Assembly (NCBI RefSeq): GCF_004217175.1 | Contig: NZ_SHKI01000003.1 | Location: 186,697-250,696 of the forward strand | Origin: Leucobacter luti | GTDB lineage: Bacteria > Actinomycetota > Actinomycetes > Actinomycetales > Microbacteriaceae | Reading direction: 5' to 3' | Length of the DNA stretch: 64,000 nt | Shown: piece by piece, positions 17,001 through 26,473 of the stretch | How positions within the stretch are numbered: position 1 is the stretch's first letter | Layout: every line of letters starts with the position of its first letter | Translations under genes and position numbers: made by a program | Notes under the pieces: generated by a model | What the model saw: the letters and a program-made list of their open reading frames with translations, nothing else | Told to the model about the DNA's origin: nothing | Databases searched by the model: none

Positions 17001-17741
17001 ATGACCGACACCACGACTCCGAGTACCGGCGCCCGGCTCGCAGCCGAGTTTGCTGGCACCTTCATTCTCGTCTTCGGCTCGATCGGCACCGCACTGTTCG
17101 CCGCGACCTTCCCGGGCTCGCCCGAGAACCCGGTGAACGTCGGCTTCCTCGGCGTCGCGCTCGCGTTCGGCCTCACCGTGCTGGTGGGCGCTTACGCGTT
17201 TGGCCCGATCTCCGGCGGTCACTTCAACCCCGCGGTGACGCTCGGGCTCGCCGCTGCCGGCCGCTTCGCCTGGCGCGACACCGCCGCCTACATCATCACT
17301 CAGGTCGTCGCGGGTGCCGTTGCGACCTCGCTGCTCTACGTGATCGCCACCGGCCGCGAGGGCGTGGACCTCGGCAACTTCGCGTCGAACGGCTACGGCG
17401 AGCACTCGCCCGGCGGCTTCTCGCTGGTGTCGGTGCTGCTCATCGAGACCATCCTCACCGCCGTGTTCCTGTACGTGATCATCGGGGTCACGTCGAAGCG
17501 CGCGGCCGTCGGCTTCGCACCGCTGACGATCGGCCTCACGCTCACGCTCATCCACCTGGCATCGATCCCGGTGTCGAACACCTCTGTGAACCCCGCGCGG
17601 TCGATCGCCACGGCCATTTACGGTGGCGGCGACGCGCTTGCGCAGCTGTGGGTGTTCATCGTGTTCCCCATCGTCGGCGCGCTGATCGCGGGCTTCACGT
17701 TCAAGACGCTCTTCGACGGCACCGTCCGCACCGCCAAGTAG
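17001..17741 (+). CDS. Aquaporin (MIP family)
   Basis: A 246-residue channel with six membrane helices and the two NPA boxes (GGHFNPAVT and NTSVNPARS) that form the pore. The arginine after the second box (NPARS) and a histidine in helix 5 (LTLIHLASIPV) fit a water-selective AqpZ-type filter rather than a glycerol facilitator. GGGGGA lies before the ATG. The upstream 190 bp hold a TAATCT -10-like box. It converges on the glycerophosphodiesterase gene with a 10-bp gap. Confidence 0.92.
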   Translation: MTDTTTPSTGARLAAEFAGTFILVFGSIGTALFAATFPGSPENPVNVGFLGVALAFGLTVLVGAYAFGPISGGHFNPAVTLGLAAAGRFAWRDTAAYIITQVVAGAVATSLLYVIATGREGVDLGNFASNGYGEHSPGGFSLVSVLLIETILTAVFLYVIIGVTSKRAAVGFAPLTIGLTLTLIHLASIPVSNTSVNPARSIATAIYGGGDALAQLWVFIVFPIVGALIAGFTFKTLFDGTVRTAK

Positions 17742-17751
17742 CCGACTCGCG

Positions 17752-18741
17752 TCAGGCGCTCCGTCTCTGGTGAGAGCCCGTGGCCCTCGTGCGCTGTGCG
17801 CGCGGTGGGGCGGCGGGCTCTCTCGGCGTTCCGCTGCCGTGCGAGCGCGGCGCCGGGTCTCCGGTTTCGTCGCGCCACGCGGCGAGCCGCACCGGATCGT
17901 CGGTGACGATCAGGTCGATCTGCTGCGCGCCGGCGTCGCGCCAGGTGTCCGCTGTGTTGAGCGTGTAGGCGAGGGAGCCGATGCCCAGCTCGCGCAGGCG
18001 GTCGAGGAGCTCGGCTCGCTCGGCGAAGAGCTTGGGCCGCGCACCCACCGCCGAGACCCGATACTCGGCAGCCAGCGCAACCGTCTGCTCGTCCCACTCC
18101 CGGGTGAGCAGCACCCGGGCGAACTCGGGGGCGGCCTCCGCGAGCCCCGCAATGATCTCGGGCTCGAAGGATTGCAGCGCGACGCGATTCACCATGCCGG
18201 CCTCACGGAGCAGGACAGCGGTCGCCGCGAGCTGCTCCGGCGTCCAGATCCCCTTGAGCTCAACGAGGGCGCGCACGTTGGCGCCGTCAAGCTCGGCGAG
18301 GAGCTCTTCGAGGGTCGGCACCGGCTCGCCGGCAAACTCCGCCCCAAACCAGCTCCCCGCGTCGAGCTGACGCAGCTCCGCGAGCGTGAGTGCGGCGACC
18401 GGACCGGTGCCGGTGGTGGTGCGGTCGAGCGTCGGATCGTGCAACAGCACGGGCACCCCGTCAGCGGTGAGGTGCACGTCTGCCTCAATAAACTCGACGC
18501 CCTGATCAATCGCGATCCGCATCGCCGCGAGCGTGTTCTCAGGAGCGAGCGCCGCAGCGCCCCGGTGCGACACGATCCCCACGGCTTCCGTGCGCTGCAG
18601 CGCCCCGTGGAGCTGCATCGTGCTTCCCGCGACCGCGTGCGAGGTGGCGCCGGTCCCCACCACGAATGTGGTGGTGAGGAGGCCAGCAAGCAGGCTACCC
18701 CTCACCGCGCGGGCGACGCCCCTGGGGATGCTGCTGCGCAT
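17752..18741 (-). CDS. Secreted glycerophosphodiester phosphodiesterase
   Basis: A 329-residue enzyme that hydrolyses glycerophosphodiesters to glycerol 3-phosphate and an alcohol. An N-terminal signal peptide (about residues 1-38, ending near SHAVAG) indicates export. The catalytic barrel begins VGIVSHRGAAALAPENTLAAM with the HRG histidine and arginine. Metal and base residues follow in EADVHLTADGVPVLLHDPTLDRTT, with a glutamate in LVELKG. The C-terminal 30 residues are disordered and basic. GGAGG precedes the ATG. It may supply glycerol phosphate from lipids or teichoic material. Confidence 0.9.
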   Translation of the reverse strand: MRSSIPRGVARAVRGSLLAGLLTTTFVVGTGATSHAVAGSTMQLHGALQRTEAVGIVSHRGAAALAPENTLAAMRIAIDQGVEFIEADVHLTADGVPVLLHDPTLDRTTTGTGPVAALTLAELRQLDAGSWFGAEFAGEPVPTLEELLAELDGANVRALVELKGIWTPEQLAATAVLLREAGMVNRVALQSFEPEIIAGLAEAAPEFARVLLTREWDEQTVALAAEYRVSAVGARPKLFAERAELLDRLRELGIGSLAYTLNTADTWRDAGAQQIDLIVTDDPVRLAAWRDETGDPAPRSHGSGTPREPAAPPRAQRTRATGSHQRRSA

Positions 18742-18828
18742 GTGGCCTCCTTGCCGCCGCGCGACACCGCGCGGTGGCTCACAGCATAGCGGACGCCGTT
18801 ACCGTTTTGTGATCTTTTTTTGCACGCA

Positions 18829-18872
18829 AAATCACGGCCGGCCCGGCACCCCGTTGGGCGCCAGGCCGGCCG
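18829..18872 (-). terminator. clpB terminator
   Basis: On the minus strand CGGCCGGCC (18872-18864) pairs with GGCCGGCCG (18843-18835) and TGATTTT follows. It lies 20 bp beyond the clpB stop codon. Confidence 0.75.
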
Positions 18873-18891
18873 CGTCGTGCGCCACAGTGCG

Positions 18892-21063
18892 CTAGACCCC
18901 CGGCATCACCGCGAGCTCGAGCGTGTCCCCGCTCGGGGCCACGTCAACGCGCACGGCAGAGCCGTCACGCACCTCACCCGAGAGGATCGCCCGGGCAAGC
19001 CGGTCGTCGATCTCCTTCTGCATGAGCCGGCGCAGCGGCCGCGCGCCGTAGTTCGGATCGTAGCCGCGCGAGGCGAGCCAGCCACGCGCGTCCGGCGTCA
19101 CCGCGAGGGTGAGCCGGCGCTCGGCAAGCCGATCCTGCATGCGGTCGATTGCGAGCTCGACGATCTGCGCAAGATCCGCCTCCGAGAGCGGGTGGAAGAT
19201 CACCATTTCGTCGAGCCGGTTGATGAACTCCGGCTTGAAGGCGCGCCGCACCGTCTCGCGCACGGCGTCCTCCTTCTCCGCCCACGCAAGATCCTGATCG
19301 ACGAGGTACTGGCTCCCCAGGTTCGAGGTGAGGATCAGGATCACGTTGCGGAAATCGACCGTGCGCCCCTGCCCGTCGGTGAGCCGGCCATCATCGAGCA
19401 CCTGGAGCAGCACATCGAACACCTCGGGGTGCGCCTTCTCGACCTCGTCGAGCAGCACCACGGAGTACGGCCGACGCCGCACCGCCTCGGTGAGCTGGCC
19501 GCCCTGCTCGTACCCGACGTACCCGGGAGGGGCACCAACGAGCCGGGAGACCGAGTGCTTCTCGCCATACTCGGACATGTCGATCCGCACCATCGCGTGC
19601 TCGTCGTCGAAGAGGAACTCCGCGAGCGCTTTCGCGAGCTCGGTCTTCCCGACCCCCGTGGGTCCGAGGAACAGGAATGAGCCCGTGGGCCGGTTCGGGT
19701 CCGCGATCCCGGCTCGCGTGCGTCGCACCGCGTCGGCAACCGCCGACACCGCCTCGCCCTGGCCGATGAGCCGCTTGCCGAGCTCGCTCTCGAGAGCCAG
19801 GAGTTTCTCTGTCTCGCCCTGAAGGAGGCGCCCCACGGGAATGCCCGTCCACGCGGCGACCACCCCGGCAATGTCCTCATCAGTGACCTGCTCGTTGACC
19901 ATGCGCGGCTCACCGTCGATCTCGTCAGCCGCCTCGGCGTTCTCCGCCTCGGTCAGCTGCTTCTGAATCACCGGGATCTCACCGTAGAGCAGCTTCGAGG
20001 CCTTCTCAAGCTGCCCTTCGCGCTGGGCGACCTCGGCCGCCATGCGGAGCTGATCGAGCTTTTCACGGAGCGCACCAACCCGGTTCAGGTTTGAGCGCTC
20101 ACGCTCCCAGCGCGCCTCGAGCACATCGAGCTCGGCCTGCTTCATCGCGAGATCGTCGCGCAGCTTCGCGAGTCGCTCCTTCGAGGCGTCGTCCTTCTCC
20201 TTCTTCAACGCCAGCTCTTCGAGCTTGAGCCGATCCACGGCGCGACGTAGCTCATCGATCTCCATCGGCGCGGAGTCGATCTCCATACGGAGCCGGCTCG
20301 CGGCCTCGTCGATCAGGTCGATTGCCTTGTCGGGGAGCTGCCGCGCGGTGATGTATCGGTTCGACAGCGCCGCCGCAGCGATGAGCGCGGAGTCGGCGAT
20401 GGTGACCTTGTGGTGCGCCTCGTACCGCTCCTTCAGCCCGCGCAGAATCGCGACGGTGTCTTCAACCGTCGGCTCGCCCACGTAGACCTGCTGGAAACGC
20501 CGCTCGAGGGCCGCGTCCTTCTCAATGTACTCGCGGTACTCGTCGAGCGTGGTCGCACCGATGAGCCGCAGCTCGCCGCGGGCCAGCATCGGCTTGAGCA
20601 TCTGCGAGGCGGCGACGGAACTCTCTCCGCCACCGGCGCCCATCAGCGTGTGCAGCTCGTCAATGAAGGTGATGATCTTGCCATCGGAGTCCTTGATCTC
20701 GGCGAGGACGGCCTTCATCCGCTCCTCGAACTCGCCGCGGTACTTCGCGCCGGCGATCAGCGCCGAGATGTCGAGCGAGATCAGCTCCTTGTCTTTGAGC
20801 GACTCGGCGACATCGCCCGCGACGATGCGCTGGGCGAGGCCCTCAACGACGGCGGTCTTGCCCACGCCGGGCTCGCCGATCAGTACCGGGTTGTTCTTCG
20901 TGCGCCGAGTGAGCACCTGGCTCACGCGACGAATCTCAGAGTCGCGCCCAATGACGGGGTCGAGCTTGCCTGATCGCGCTACCTCGGTGAGGTTGACGCC
21001 GAACTGCTCGAGGGCCGATTGCTCGGCACCCTCGCCCTGGGCGGGCGTCCAATTAGCCTGCAT
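18892..21063 (-). CDS. clpB: ATP-dependent disaggregase ClpB lacking the N-domain
   Basis: A 723-residue AAA+ chaperone that resolubilises aggregated proteins with DnaK. The first ATPase domain has GEPGVGKTA and Walker [13 protein letters not shown] ClpB-type coiled-coil middle domain spans about residues 270-380. The second ATPase domain has [19 protein letters not shown] and [15 protein letters not shown]. The usual 140-150-residue Clp_N repeat domain is absent: the protein starts 25 residues before the first AAA domain at an ATG with GGAAGGAA upstream. From memory, related Microbacteriaceae have the same short form, like the internal-start ClpB isoform of E. coli. A HAIR element lies 75 bp upstream. 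Confidence 0.95.
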   Translation of the reverse strand: MQANWTPAQGEGAEQSALEQFGVNLTEVARSGKLDPVIGRDSEIRRVSQVLTRRTKNNPVLIGEPGVGKTAVVEGLAQRIVAGDVAESLKDKELISLDISALIAGAKYRGEFEERMKAVLAEIKDSDGKIITFIDELHTLMGAGGGESSVAASQMLKPMLARGELRLIGATTLDEYREYIEKDAALERRFQQVYVGEPTVEDTVAILRGLKERYEAHHKVTIADSALIAAAALSNRYITARQLPDKAIDLIDEAASRLRMEIDSAPMEIDELRRAVDRLKLEELALKKEKDDASKERLAKLRDDLAMKQAELDVLEARWERERSNLNRVGALREKLDQLRMAAEVAQREGQLEKASKLLYGEIPVIQKQLTEAENAEAADEIDGEPRMVNEQVTDEDIAGVVAAWTGIPVGRLLQGETEKLLALESELGKRLIGQGEAVSAVADAVRRTRAGIADPNRPTGSFLFLGPTGVGKTELAKALAEFLFDDEHAMVRIDMSEYGEKHSVSRLVGAPPGYVGYEQGGQLTEAVRRRPYSVVLLDEVEKAHPEVFDVLLQVLDDGRLTDGQGRTVDFRNVILILTSNLGSQYLVDQDLAWAEKEDAVRETVRRAFKPEFINRLDEMVIFHPLSEADLAQIVELAIDRMQDRLAERRLTLAVTPDARGWLASRGYDPNYGARPLRRLMQKEIDDRLARAILSGEVRDGSAVRVDVAPSGDTLELAVMPGV

Positions 21064-21137
21064 GTGGGTTCCTTCCGGTCGCAGTGCTGCGCGGCGAACC
21101 ACTCCCCGGCGCGACTGCGCCGGATTTTCGCCGCAAA

Positions 21138-21158
21138 CTTGAGTGTTGTTGACTCAAG
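21138..21158 (-). promoter_or_regulatory. HAIR element (HspR operator) of clpB
   Basis: CTTGAGT-N7-ACTCAAG is an exact match to the HAIR consensus, and complementarity extends by AAA/TTT on each side. In actinobacteria HspR represses clpB and dnaK from this site, so heat induction is expected. Confidence 0.92.
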
Positions 21159-21209
21159 TTTAACCGAAACTCGCCGATCACGCCAGATGCAATTCAGATG
21201 AGGCTCGAC

Positions 21210-21737
21210 TCACTCCTCGCGCGGGTGCCGCTCGACTCTGCCGCCACCCACGATCCCCGGAGCCGGATACTGCACCCCCGTGAGCCGGTGGTACCCGAGC
21301 GCGAGTCCAACGATCAGCACCGGCGCGACGAGCGCCGGCAGCAGCAGAAACATCCAGTCGGCCCCAATCACGAGCGCGACCACCGCGGTCGCGACGGCCG
21401 GCGGATGAATAACGCGCAGCAGCGCCATCGCCGCGGTCGCAACCCCGGCGGCGAGCGCGGCGCTCCACCACGAGAACGGGAGGAGCTGCACGGCGAGCAC
21501 CCCGACGAGCGCTGACACCAGGTGACCGCCCACCACCGCGATCGGCTGCGACACCGGCGCTTCAGGCAGCAGGTAGACGAGGAGGCAGCTCGGCGCGAAG
21601 CCGAGGAACAGCGCGATCCGGTCGACGGAGCCGCCCACGATCCCCAGCAGGCCCACGAGGAGCGCCACCCCAGCGACCGCAAACAGGAGCCGTCGCCACG
21701 GCAGCCTGGGTTGACCCGAACGCAATAGACCCCGCAC
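21210..21737 (-). CDS. HPP family membrane protein
   Basis: A 175-residue protein with about four membrane helices. The motif APSCLLVYLLPEAPVSQP and the HPPA signature in LLRVIHPPAVATAVVAL identify the HPP family, which includes plant chloroplast nitrite transporters. The bacterial substrate is not established. It starts at GTG 21737 and lies upstream of clpB but is separated by its own intergenic region with the HAIR element, so it is not in the clpB transcript. Confidence 0.83.
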   Translation of the reverse strand: MRGLLRSGQPRLPWRRLLFAVAGVALLVGLLGIVGGSVDRIALFLGFAPSCLLVYLLPEAPVSQPIAVVGGHLVSALVGVLAVQLLPFSWWSAALAAGVATAAMALLRVIHPPAVATAVVALVIGADWMFLLLPALVAPVLIVGLALGYHRLTGVQYPAPGIVGGGRVERHPREE

Positions 21738-21853
21738 GGGTGCCCCCTCTGTCTCTGCTCGTGCCGCGGCTCCCCCGCGGACGACACCCGCGTAGCCTAC
21801 CCGGCCGCGTAGTCTTGAAACGCCATCGGTCCACGGGAGAAGGAGCCCTCAGC

Positions 21854-22684
21854 ATGTCACACCTCGCCCCAACCAGCCGCCTCGCGGGCGGTGCCGAAAT
21901 GCCGGTCCTCGCGCTCGGGACCTGGCCCATGGACGACGCCGAGACCGCGGACGCCGTTGAATCGGCGCTCGCGGCGGGCTATCGCCACATCGACACGGCC
22001 GAGAACTACGGCAACGAGCGCGGTGTAGGCGAGGGGATCCGCCGCTCAGGCCTGCCCCGCGACGAGGTGTTCATCACCACCAAGTTCAACCGGGCGCATC
22101 ACAGCGAGGCCGGGGTGCGCGCCGCGTGGGAGGCGAGCTGTGCGCGCCTGGGCGTCGACACGATCGATCTGTTCCTCATCCACTGGCCAAATCCGGATCA
22201 GGACCGCTATCTCGATGCCCTGCGCGGACTCGTCGCGCTGCGCGACGAGGGGCGAATCCGCGCTCTGGGCGTGTCAAACTTCACCGCGGCGCACCTTGAG
22301 CGGGCCGCCGCGGCGGGGCTCGTGCCCGAGGTGAATCAGATCCAGCTGGATCCCGAGCACAGCCAGCCGCGCGTGCAAGCCGCGAACCGCGCGCACGGCA
22401 TCGCGACGGTCGCCTACTCCCCGCTCGGCCGCGGCGGCTCGTTCCTCGATCATCCCGCCGTCGGCGATGCCGCGCGCGCACACGGGAAGACGCCGGCCCA
22501 GGTGGTGCTGCGCTGGCACGTGCAGCACGGCAACGCTGCGGCCCCTAAATCGGCGAACCCCGTGCGGCAGCGCGAGAACCTCGCCCTGTTCGACTTTGCG
22601 CTCTCCCCGGAGGAGATGGCGGCGATAGACGCACTCGACGTTGGTGCCCCGCTGCAGCACGACGCCGATACGTTCGGGCACTAG
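21854..22684 (+). CDS. Aldo/keto reductase, 2,5-diketogluconate reductase-like
   Basis: A 276-residue NADPH-dependent reductase of the AKR5 type. Catalytic residues appear in HIDTAENYGNE (Asp, Tyr), TTKFNR (Lys) and LFLIHWPNP (His). The cofactor loop is APKSANPVRQRENLALFDFAL. The ATG at 21854 has AAGGAG upstream. Relatives reduce diketogluconate, methylglyoxal and other carbonyls. The gene is divergent from the HPP gene and convergent with the first IclR gene. Confidence 0.88.
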   Translation: MSHLAPTSRLAGGAEMPVLALGTWPMDDAETADAVESALAAGYRHIDTAENYGNERGVGEGIRRSGLPRDEVFITTKFNRAHHSEAGVRAAWEASCARLGVDTIDLFLIHWPNPDQDRYLDALRGLVALRDEGRIRALGVSNFTAAHLERAAAAGLVPEVNQIQLDPEHSQPRVQAANRAHGIATVAYSPLGRGGSFLDHPAVGDAARAHGKTPAQVVLRWHVQHGNAAAPKSANPVRQRENLALFDFALSPEEMAAIDALDVGAPLQHDADTFGH

Positions 22685-22721
22685 CGGAGGCCGCGGGCCT
22701 GGATCTTCGTGGCTTGGGCAG

Positions 22722-23543
22722 CTACAGCAGCCTGAGGTCCGCCTCGATCGCGGCGGCGGTGTCGAGCAGCTGCGGGAGATGGTGCTCGCGGAGGCGCGCC
22801 ACCGTCTCTCGACTCGCGCTCGTGGACACGTTGATCGCGGCGACGACGCGGCCGTCGCGGCCTCGGATCGGTGCAGCGACCGAGCGCAGGCCGGCCTCGA
22901 GCTCTCCGTCAACGAGCGCCCAGCCCTGGGCGCGAACCCTGGCGAGTTCCGCCGCGAGTTCTTCCGGCTCAGCGAGCGTGTGCGGGGTAAGCGCGCTCAG
23001 CACGCTCTCTCGCAGCAGCGCCGCCTGGCCCTCTTCCGGGAGCGCCGCCAGCAGGGCCCGGCCCATGCTGGTCGCGTACGCGGGGAACCGGGTGCCGATC
23101 GTGATGCCCACGGTCATAATCCGTCGCGTTGGCACGCGGGCGACGTAGACAATCTCCGTTTCGGTGAGGACGGCCGCGGAAACCGACTCATCGAGCGCAC
23201 GGGAGAGCCGCTCAAGGTGCGGCTGCATCACTTCCGGAAGTGAGAGCGCGGAGAGGTAGCTGAACCCGAGCTCGAGGATGCGCGGGGTCAGGGCGAAGGA
23301 GCGTCCCGTCGCGCGCACGTAGCCGAGTGTCTCGAGCGTGCGGAGAAACCGCCGGGCCGCGGCAGCCGGCATCTCCGCGCGGCGCGCTACCTCGCTGAGT
23401 GTGAGTTCGGGATGCTCCGCATCAAATGTTCGGATCACGGCGATGCCGCGCGCGAGGGACTGCACGAAATCGCCGCTCGCGCTCCCGGCCTCGGTGCCGA
23501 CCGCGGTTTCAACGTCGGCATCGGCGGTTCCACTCTCAGTCAC
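22722..23543 (-). CDS. IclR family regulator, PcaR-like
   Basis: A 273-residue regulator. Residues about 25-85 are a winged helix (SLARGIAVIRTFDAEHPELTLSEVARRAEMPAAAARRFLRTLETLGYV) and the rest is an IclR effector domain (AYATSMGRALLAALPEE, GWALVDGELEAGLRSVAAPI). The QSLARGIAVI and AAARRFLRTLETLGYV segments are those of the PcaR/PcaU/PobR group that senses beta-ketoadipate or protocatechuate. It lies close to pcaIJF and is the best local candidate to bind TTCG(C/T)AATGCGAA, but that link is inferred. GTG start. Confidence 0.87.
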   Translation of the reverse strand: MTESGTADADVETAVGTEAGSASGDFVQSLARGIAVIRTFDAEHPELTLSEVARRAEMPAAAARRFLRTLETLGYVRATGRSFALTPRILELGFSYLSALSLPEVMQPHLERLSRALDESVSAAVLTETEIVYVARVPTRRIMTVGITIGTRFPAYATSMGRALLAALPEEGQAALLRESVLSALTPHTLAEPEELAAELARVRAQGWALVDGELEAGLRSVAAPIRGRDGRVVAAINVSTSASRETVARLREHHLPQLLDTAAAIEADLRLL

Positions 23544-23646
23544 GAAACTCAGACTAGCCGCTCACCCGCGGCAGCGACGCGTAGCGCGTGCGCCCGCCCA
23601 AAAGTTTCATTCCCACCGACCGCTCCGCCCATCTACAGTTGATCAC

Positions 23647-24660
23647 ATGGTGAACTATCGCTTCCTTGGCAACAGCGGGCTCAAGATTTCAGAGATCACA
23701 TTCGGCAACTGGGTAACCCACGCGTCCCAGGTTGGTGACGATGCTGCGGTGCAGACCGTGCACGCGGCGCTCGACGCCGGCATCACCACCTTTGACACGG
23801 CAGACACCTACGCGAACACGGCCGCCGAGGCGGTACTCGGACGCGCACTGCAGGGCCAGCGCCGCGCCGGGCTCGAGATCTTCACCAAGGTGTACTTCCC
23901 CACGGGCCCCATGGGGCCGAACGACACCGGCCTCAGCCGCAAGCACATCTTTGAGTCGATCGACGGGTCGCTCACCAGACTCGGCACCGACTACGTCGAT
24001 CTGTACCAGGCCCATCGCTACGACTATGAGACGCCGCTCGAGGAGACCATGCAGGCGTTCGCCGACGTCGTGCGTCAGGGAAAGGCGCTCTACATTGGCG
24101 TCTCCGAGTGGACCGCTGAGCAGCTTCGCGCCGGCCACGAGATCGCCACGCGCCTCGGGGTGCAGCTCATCTCGAACCAGCCACAGTACTCGATGCTGCA
24201 TCGCGTGATCGAGGAGCGGGTGATCCCCGCGTCCGAGGAGCTCGGGATCTCCCAGATCGTGTGGTCCCCGATGGCGCAGGGGGTCCTCTCCGGGAAGTAC
24301 CTGCCCGGACAGCAGGTGCCGGCCGGCTCCCGCGCCACGGACGAGAAGTCGGGGGCCGACTTCATTCAGAAGTACCTCCGCGACGATATCCTCGAGGCGG
24401 TGCAGCGCCTCGCGCCCATCGCGGCGGCCGCCGGGCTCACCATGCCGCAGCTCGCCATCGCGTGGGTGCTCCAGAACCCCGGCGTCGCGGCGGCCCTGGT
24501 GGGTGCCTCGCGCCCCGAACAGCTCGCTGACACCGTCAAGGCGTCCGGGGTGACGCTCGACGCCGACACCCTGCGCGCCATTGACGAGGCGCTCGGCGAC
24601 ACCCCCAACCGGGACCCGGAGGACACGTACGGGGTGTCGCCGAAGCGGCGCCTCGTCTAG
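23647..24660 (+). CDS. Aldo/keto reductase, potassium-channel beta-subunit-like
   Basis: A 337-residue reductase of the AKR family related to Kv-beta subunits and YghZ. Motifs are NYRFLGNSGLKISEITFGNW, TFDTADTYANTAAEAVLGRAL, the lysine in FTKVYFP, and SQIVWSPMAQGVLSGKYLPG. Its stop codon overlaps that of pcaF by four bases (CTAG read in both directions), so the two genes are strictly convergent. It faces the IclR gene across 103 bp. Any role in aromatic aldehyde reduction is speculative. Confidence 0.88.
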   Translation: MVNYRFLGNSGLKISEITFGNWVTHASQVGDDAAVQTVHAALDAGITTFDTADTYANTAAEAVLGRALQGQRRAGLEIFTKVYFPTGPMGPNDTGLSRKHIFESIDGSLTRLGTDYVDLYQAHRYDYETPLEETMQAFADVVRQGKALYIGVSEWTAEQLRAGHEIATRLGVQLISNQPQYSMLHRVIEERVIPASEELGISQIVWSPMAQGVLSGKYLPGQQVPAGSRATDEKSGADFIQKYLRDDILEAVQRLAPIAAAAGLTMPQLAIAWVLQNPGVAAALVGASRPEQLADTVKASGVTLDADTLRAIDEALGDTPNRDPEDTYGVSPKRRLV

Positions 24661-25826
24661 CGCTCCAGCACCACGGCAAGGCCCTGGCCCACGCCAATGC
24701 AGATCGCGACCACGGCGACGCCGCGACCACGGCGGCGCAGCTCGTGGGCCGCGTGACCGATGATCCGCCCGCCGGACGCCCCGAGCGGGTGTCCAATCGC
24801 GAGCGCGCCACCGTGCACGTTGAGCCGCTCCGGGTCGAGCTCCGGCCAGCCCGCAAGGCACGCGAGCGCCTGTGAGGCGAAGGCCTCGTTGAGCTCGACC
24901 AGGTCAACGTCGGCCCACGTCTTGCCCGCGCGGGCGAGGGCCTGGTTCGCGGCCTCAATCGGGGCGATCGGGAAGTCGTCCGGATCGACGCCGTGAGCGG
25001 CGCGGCCGATGATCCGAGCCAGCGGCTCCTCCGGCAGCGCACCCTCGGCGCCGAGCAGCACAGCCGACGCACCGTCATTGATCGGCGAGGCGTTGCCCGC
25101 GGTCACCGTGCCGTCGGCAGCGAAGAGCGGGCGCAGGCCGCCGAGCTTCTCGACGGATGAGTCGTCGCGAATCCCCTCGTCGCGCGTGAGGGCCGCGCCG
25201 GGCACCTGCACGATCTCAGGGTCGTAGACCCCGGCGGCCCAGGCCGCCGCCGCGAGCCGGTGCGAGCGCACCGCAAACGCGTCCTGCGCCTCCCGGGTGA
25301 TGCCCCAGGTTCGCGCGGTCTTCTCGGCGGCCTCGCCGTTCGAGATGGTCCAGTGGGTGGGCAGCTCCCGATTGATCATGCGCCACCCAATGGCGGTGTT
25401 CCACATGGTCTGGTTTCCGACCGCGGGCCACGGCTTGGCCGATTTCTCTACGACGAACGGGGCGCGGCTCATCGACTCGACACCACCCGCGAGCACCAGG
25501 CTCGCGTCGCCCGACTCGATCGCGCGTGCGCCCTGGATCACCGCTTCCACTGACGAAGCGCAGAGACGGTTCACGGTCACCCCGGTCACGGAGGTGGGAA
25601 ACCCGGCGAGCAGAGCGCCGAAGCGCGCGACGTTGCGATTGTCTTCGCCCGCCTGGTTCGCGTCTCCGAAGATCACGTCGCCGATGCGGGCCGGGTCAAT
25701 GCCGGTCCGTTCGACCGCGGCCCGCATCACCGTCGCCGCGAGGTCGTCCGGGCGCACGCCCGCGAGCGCACCGCCGGCTCGCCCAAACGGCGTGCGTACC
25801 GCGTCGTAAATGTAGGTGCCGCTCAT
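24657..25826 (-). CDS. pcaF: 3-oxoadipyl-CoA thiolase
   Basis: A 389-residue thiolase that cleaves 3-oxoadipyl-CoA to succinyl-CoA and acetyl-CoA, the last step of the beta-ketoadipate pathway. NQAGEDNRNVARF and GGVESMSRAPFVV are PcaF-type signatures. Cys89 in NRLCASSVEAV is the acyl-carrying nucleophile, with HGGALAIGHPLGASGGR and CIGVGQG providing the His and second Cys positions. Its ATG overlaps the pcaJ stop codon (ATGA). Pathway assignment rests on both sequence and operon. Confidence 0.92.
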   Translation of the reverse strand: MSGTYIYDAVRTPFGRAGGALAGVRPDDLAATVMRAAVERTGIDPARIGDVIFGDANQAGEDNRNVARFGALLAGFPTSVTGVTVNRLCASSVEAVIQGARAIESGDASLVLAGGVESMSRAPFVVEKSAKPWPAVGNQTMWNTAIGWRMINRELPTHWTISNGEAAEKTARTWGITREAQDAFAVRSHRLAAAAWAAGVYDPEIVQVPGAALTRDEGIRDDSSVEKLGGLRPLFAADGTVTAGNASPINDGASAVLLGAEGALPEEPLARIIGRAAHGVDPDDFPIAPIEAANQALARAGKTWADVDLVELNEAFASQALACLAGWPELDPERLNVHGGALAIGHPLGASGGRIIGHAAHELRRRGRGVAVVAICIGVGQGLAVVLER

Positions 25827-26473
25827 GCCGGTGCTCCCTCGGTCAGCGCCAGTCCCGTGAGTTCGCGGAGCTGCTCAATTGTGGTGCCCCCAAACAATTC
25901 GCGCACCGCGAAGCCAGTCGCGGTCACGTCAAAGATTGCCCGGTCGGTGTAGACCCGAGACACGCAGCCGACCCCGGTGAGCGGGTAGCTGCACGCCGCA
26001 ACGAGCTTCGACTCGCCTTGCTTGGTCAGCAGGTCGGTCATCACGTACACGTCCTTCGCGCCGATGGCGAGGTCCATTGCGCCCCCCACCGCGGGGATCG
26101 CCCCGGGCGCACCGGTCGACCAGTTAGCAAGGTCGCCGTTCTCCGCGACTTGAAACGCGCCGAGCACACATACGTCGAGATGCCCGCCGCGCATCATGCC
26201 AAACGAATCCGCGTGGTGGAAATACGCGGCGCCCGCGACGGCAGTGACCGCCTGTTTGCCGGCGTTGATGAGATCGGGGTCGACGAGGCCCTGCTCGGGC
26301 GCCGGCCCCATCCCGAGCATCCCGTTTTCAGTGTGGAGAATGATTTCTTGGTCGGCGGGAAGGTAGTTTGCCACGAGGGTGGGCGCGCCGATCCCGAGGT
26401 TCACTGTCGATCCCTCACGGATGTCCGCGGCGATCCGAGCCGCGAGCTCATTCCTGGTGATTCCGGTGCTCAT
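25823..26473 (-). CDS. pcaJ: 3-oxoadipate CoA-transferase subunit B
   Basis: A 216-residue beta subunit that, with PcaI, transfers CoA from succinyl-CoA to 3-oxoadipate. The active-site glutamate lies in ILHTENGMLGMGPAP, preceded by GSTVNLGIGAPTLVANYLP. It overlaps pcaI and pcaF by ATGA on each side, giving tight translational coupling for a 1:1 complex. General succinyl-CoA:ketoacid transferases are similar, so the substrate assignment depends on pcaF and the nearby pcaHGBDC operon. Confidence 0.92.
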   Translation of the reverse strand: MSTGITRNELAARIAADIREGSTVNLGIGAPTLVANYLPADQEIILHTENGMLGMGPAPEQGLVDPDLINAGKQAVTAVAGAAYFHHADSFGMMRGGHLDVCVLGAFQVAENGDLANWSTGAPGAIPAVGGAMDLAIGAKDVYVMTDLLTKQGESKLVAACSYPLTGVGCVSRVYTDRAIFDVTATGFAVRELFGGTTIEQLRELTGLALTEGAPA

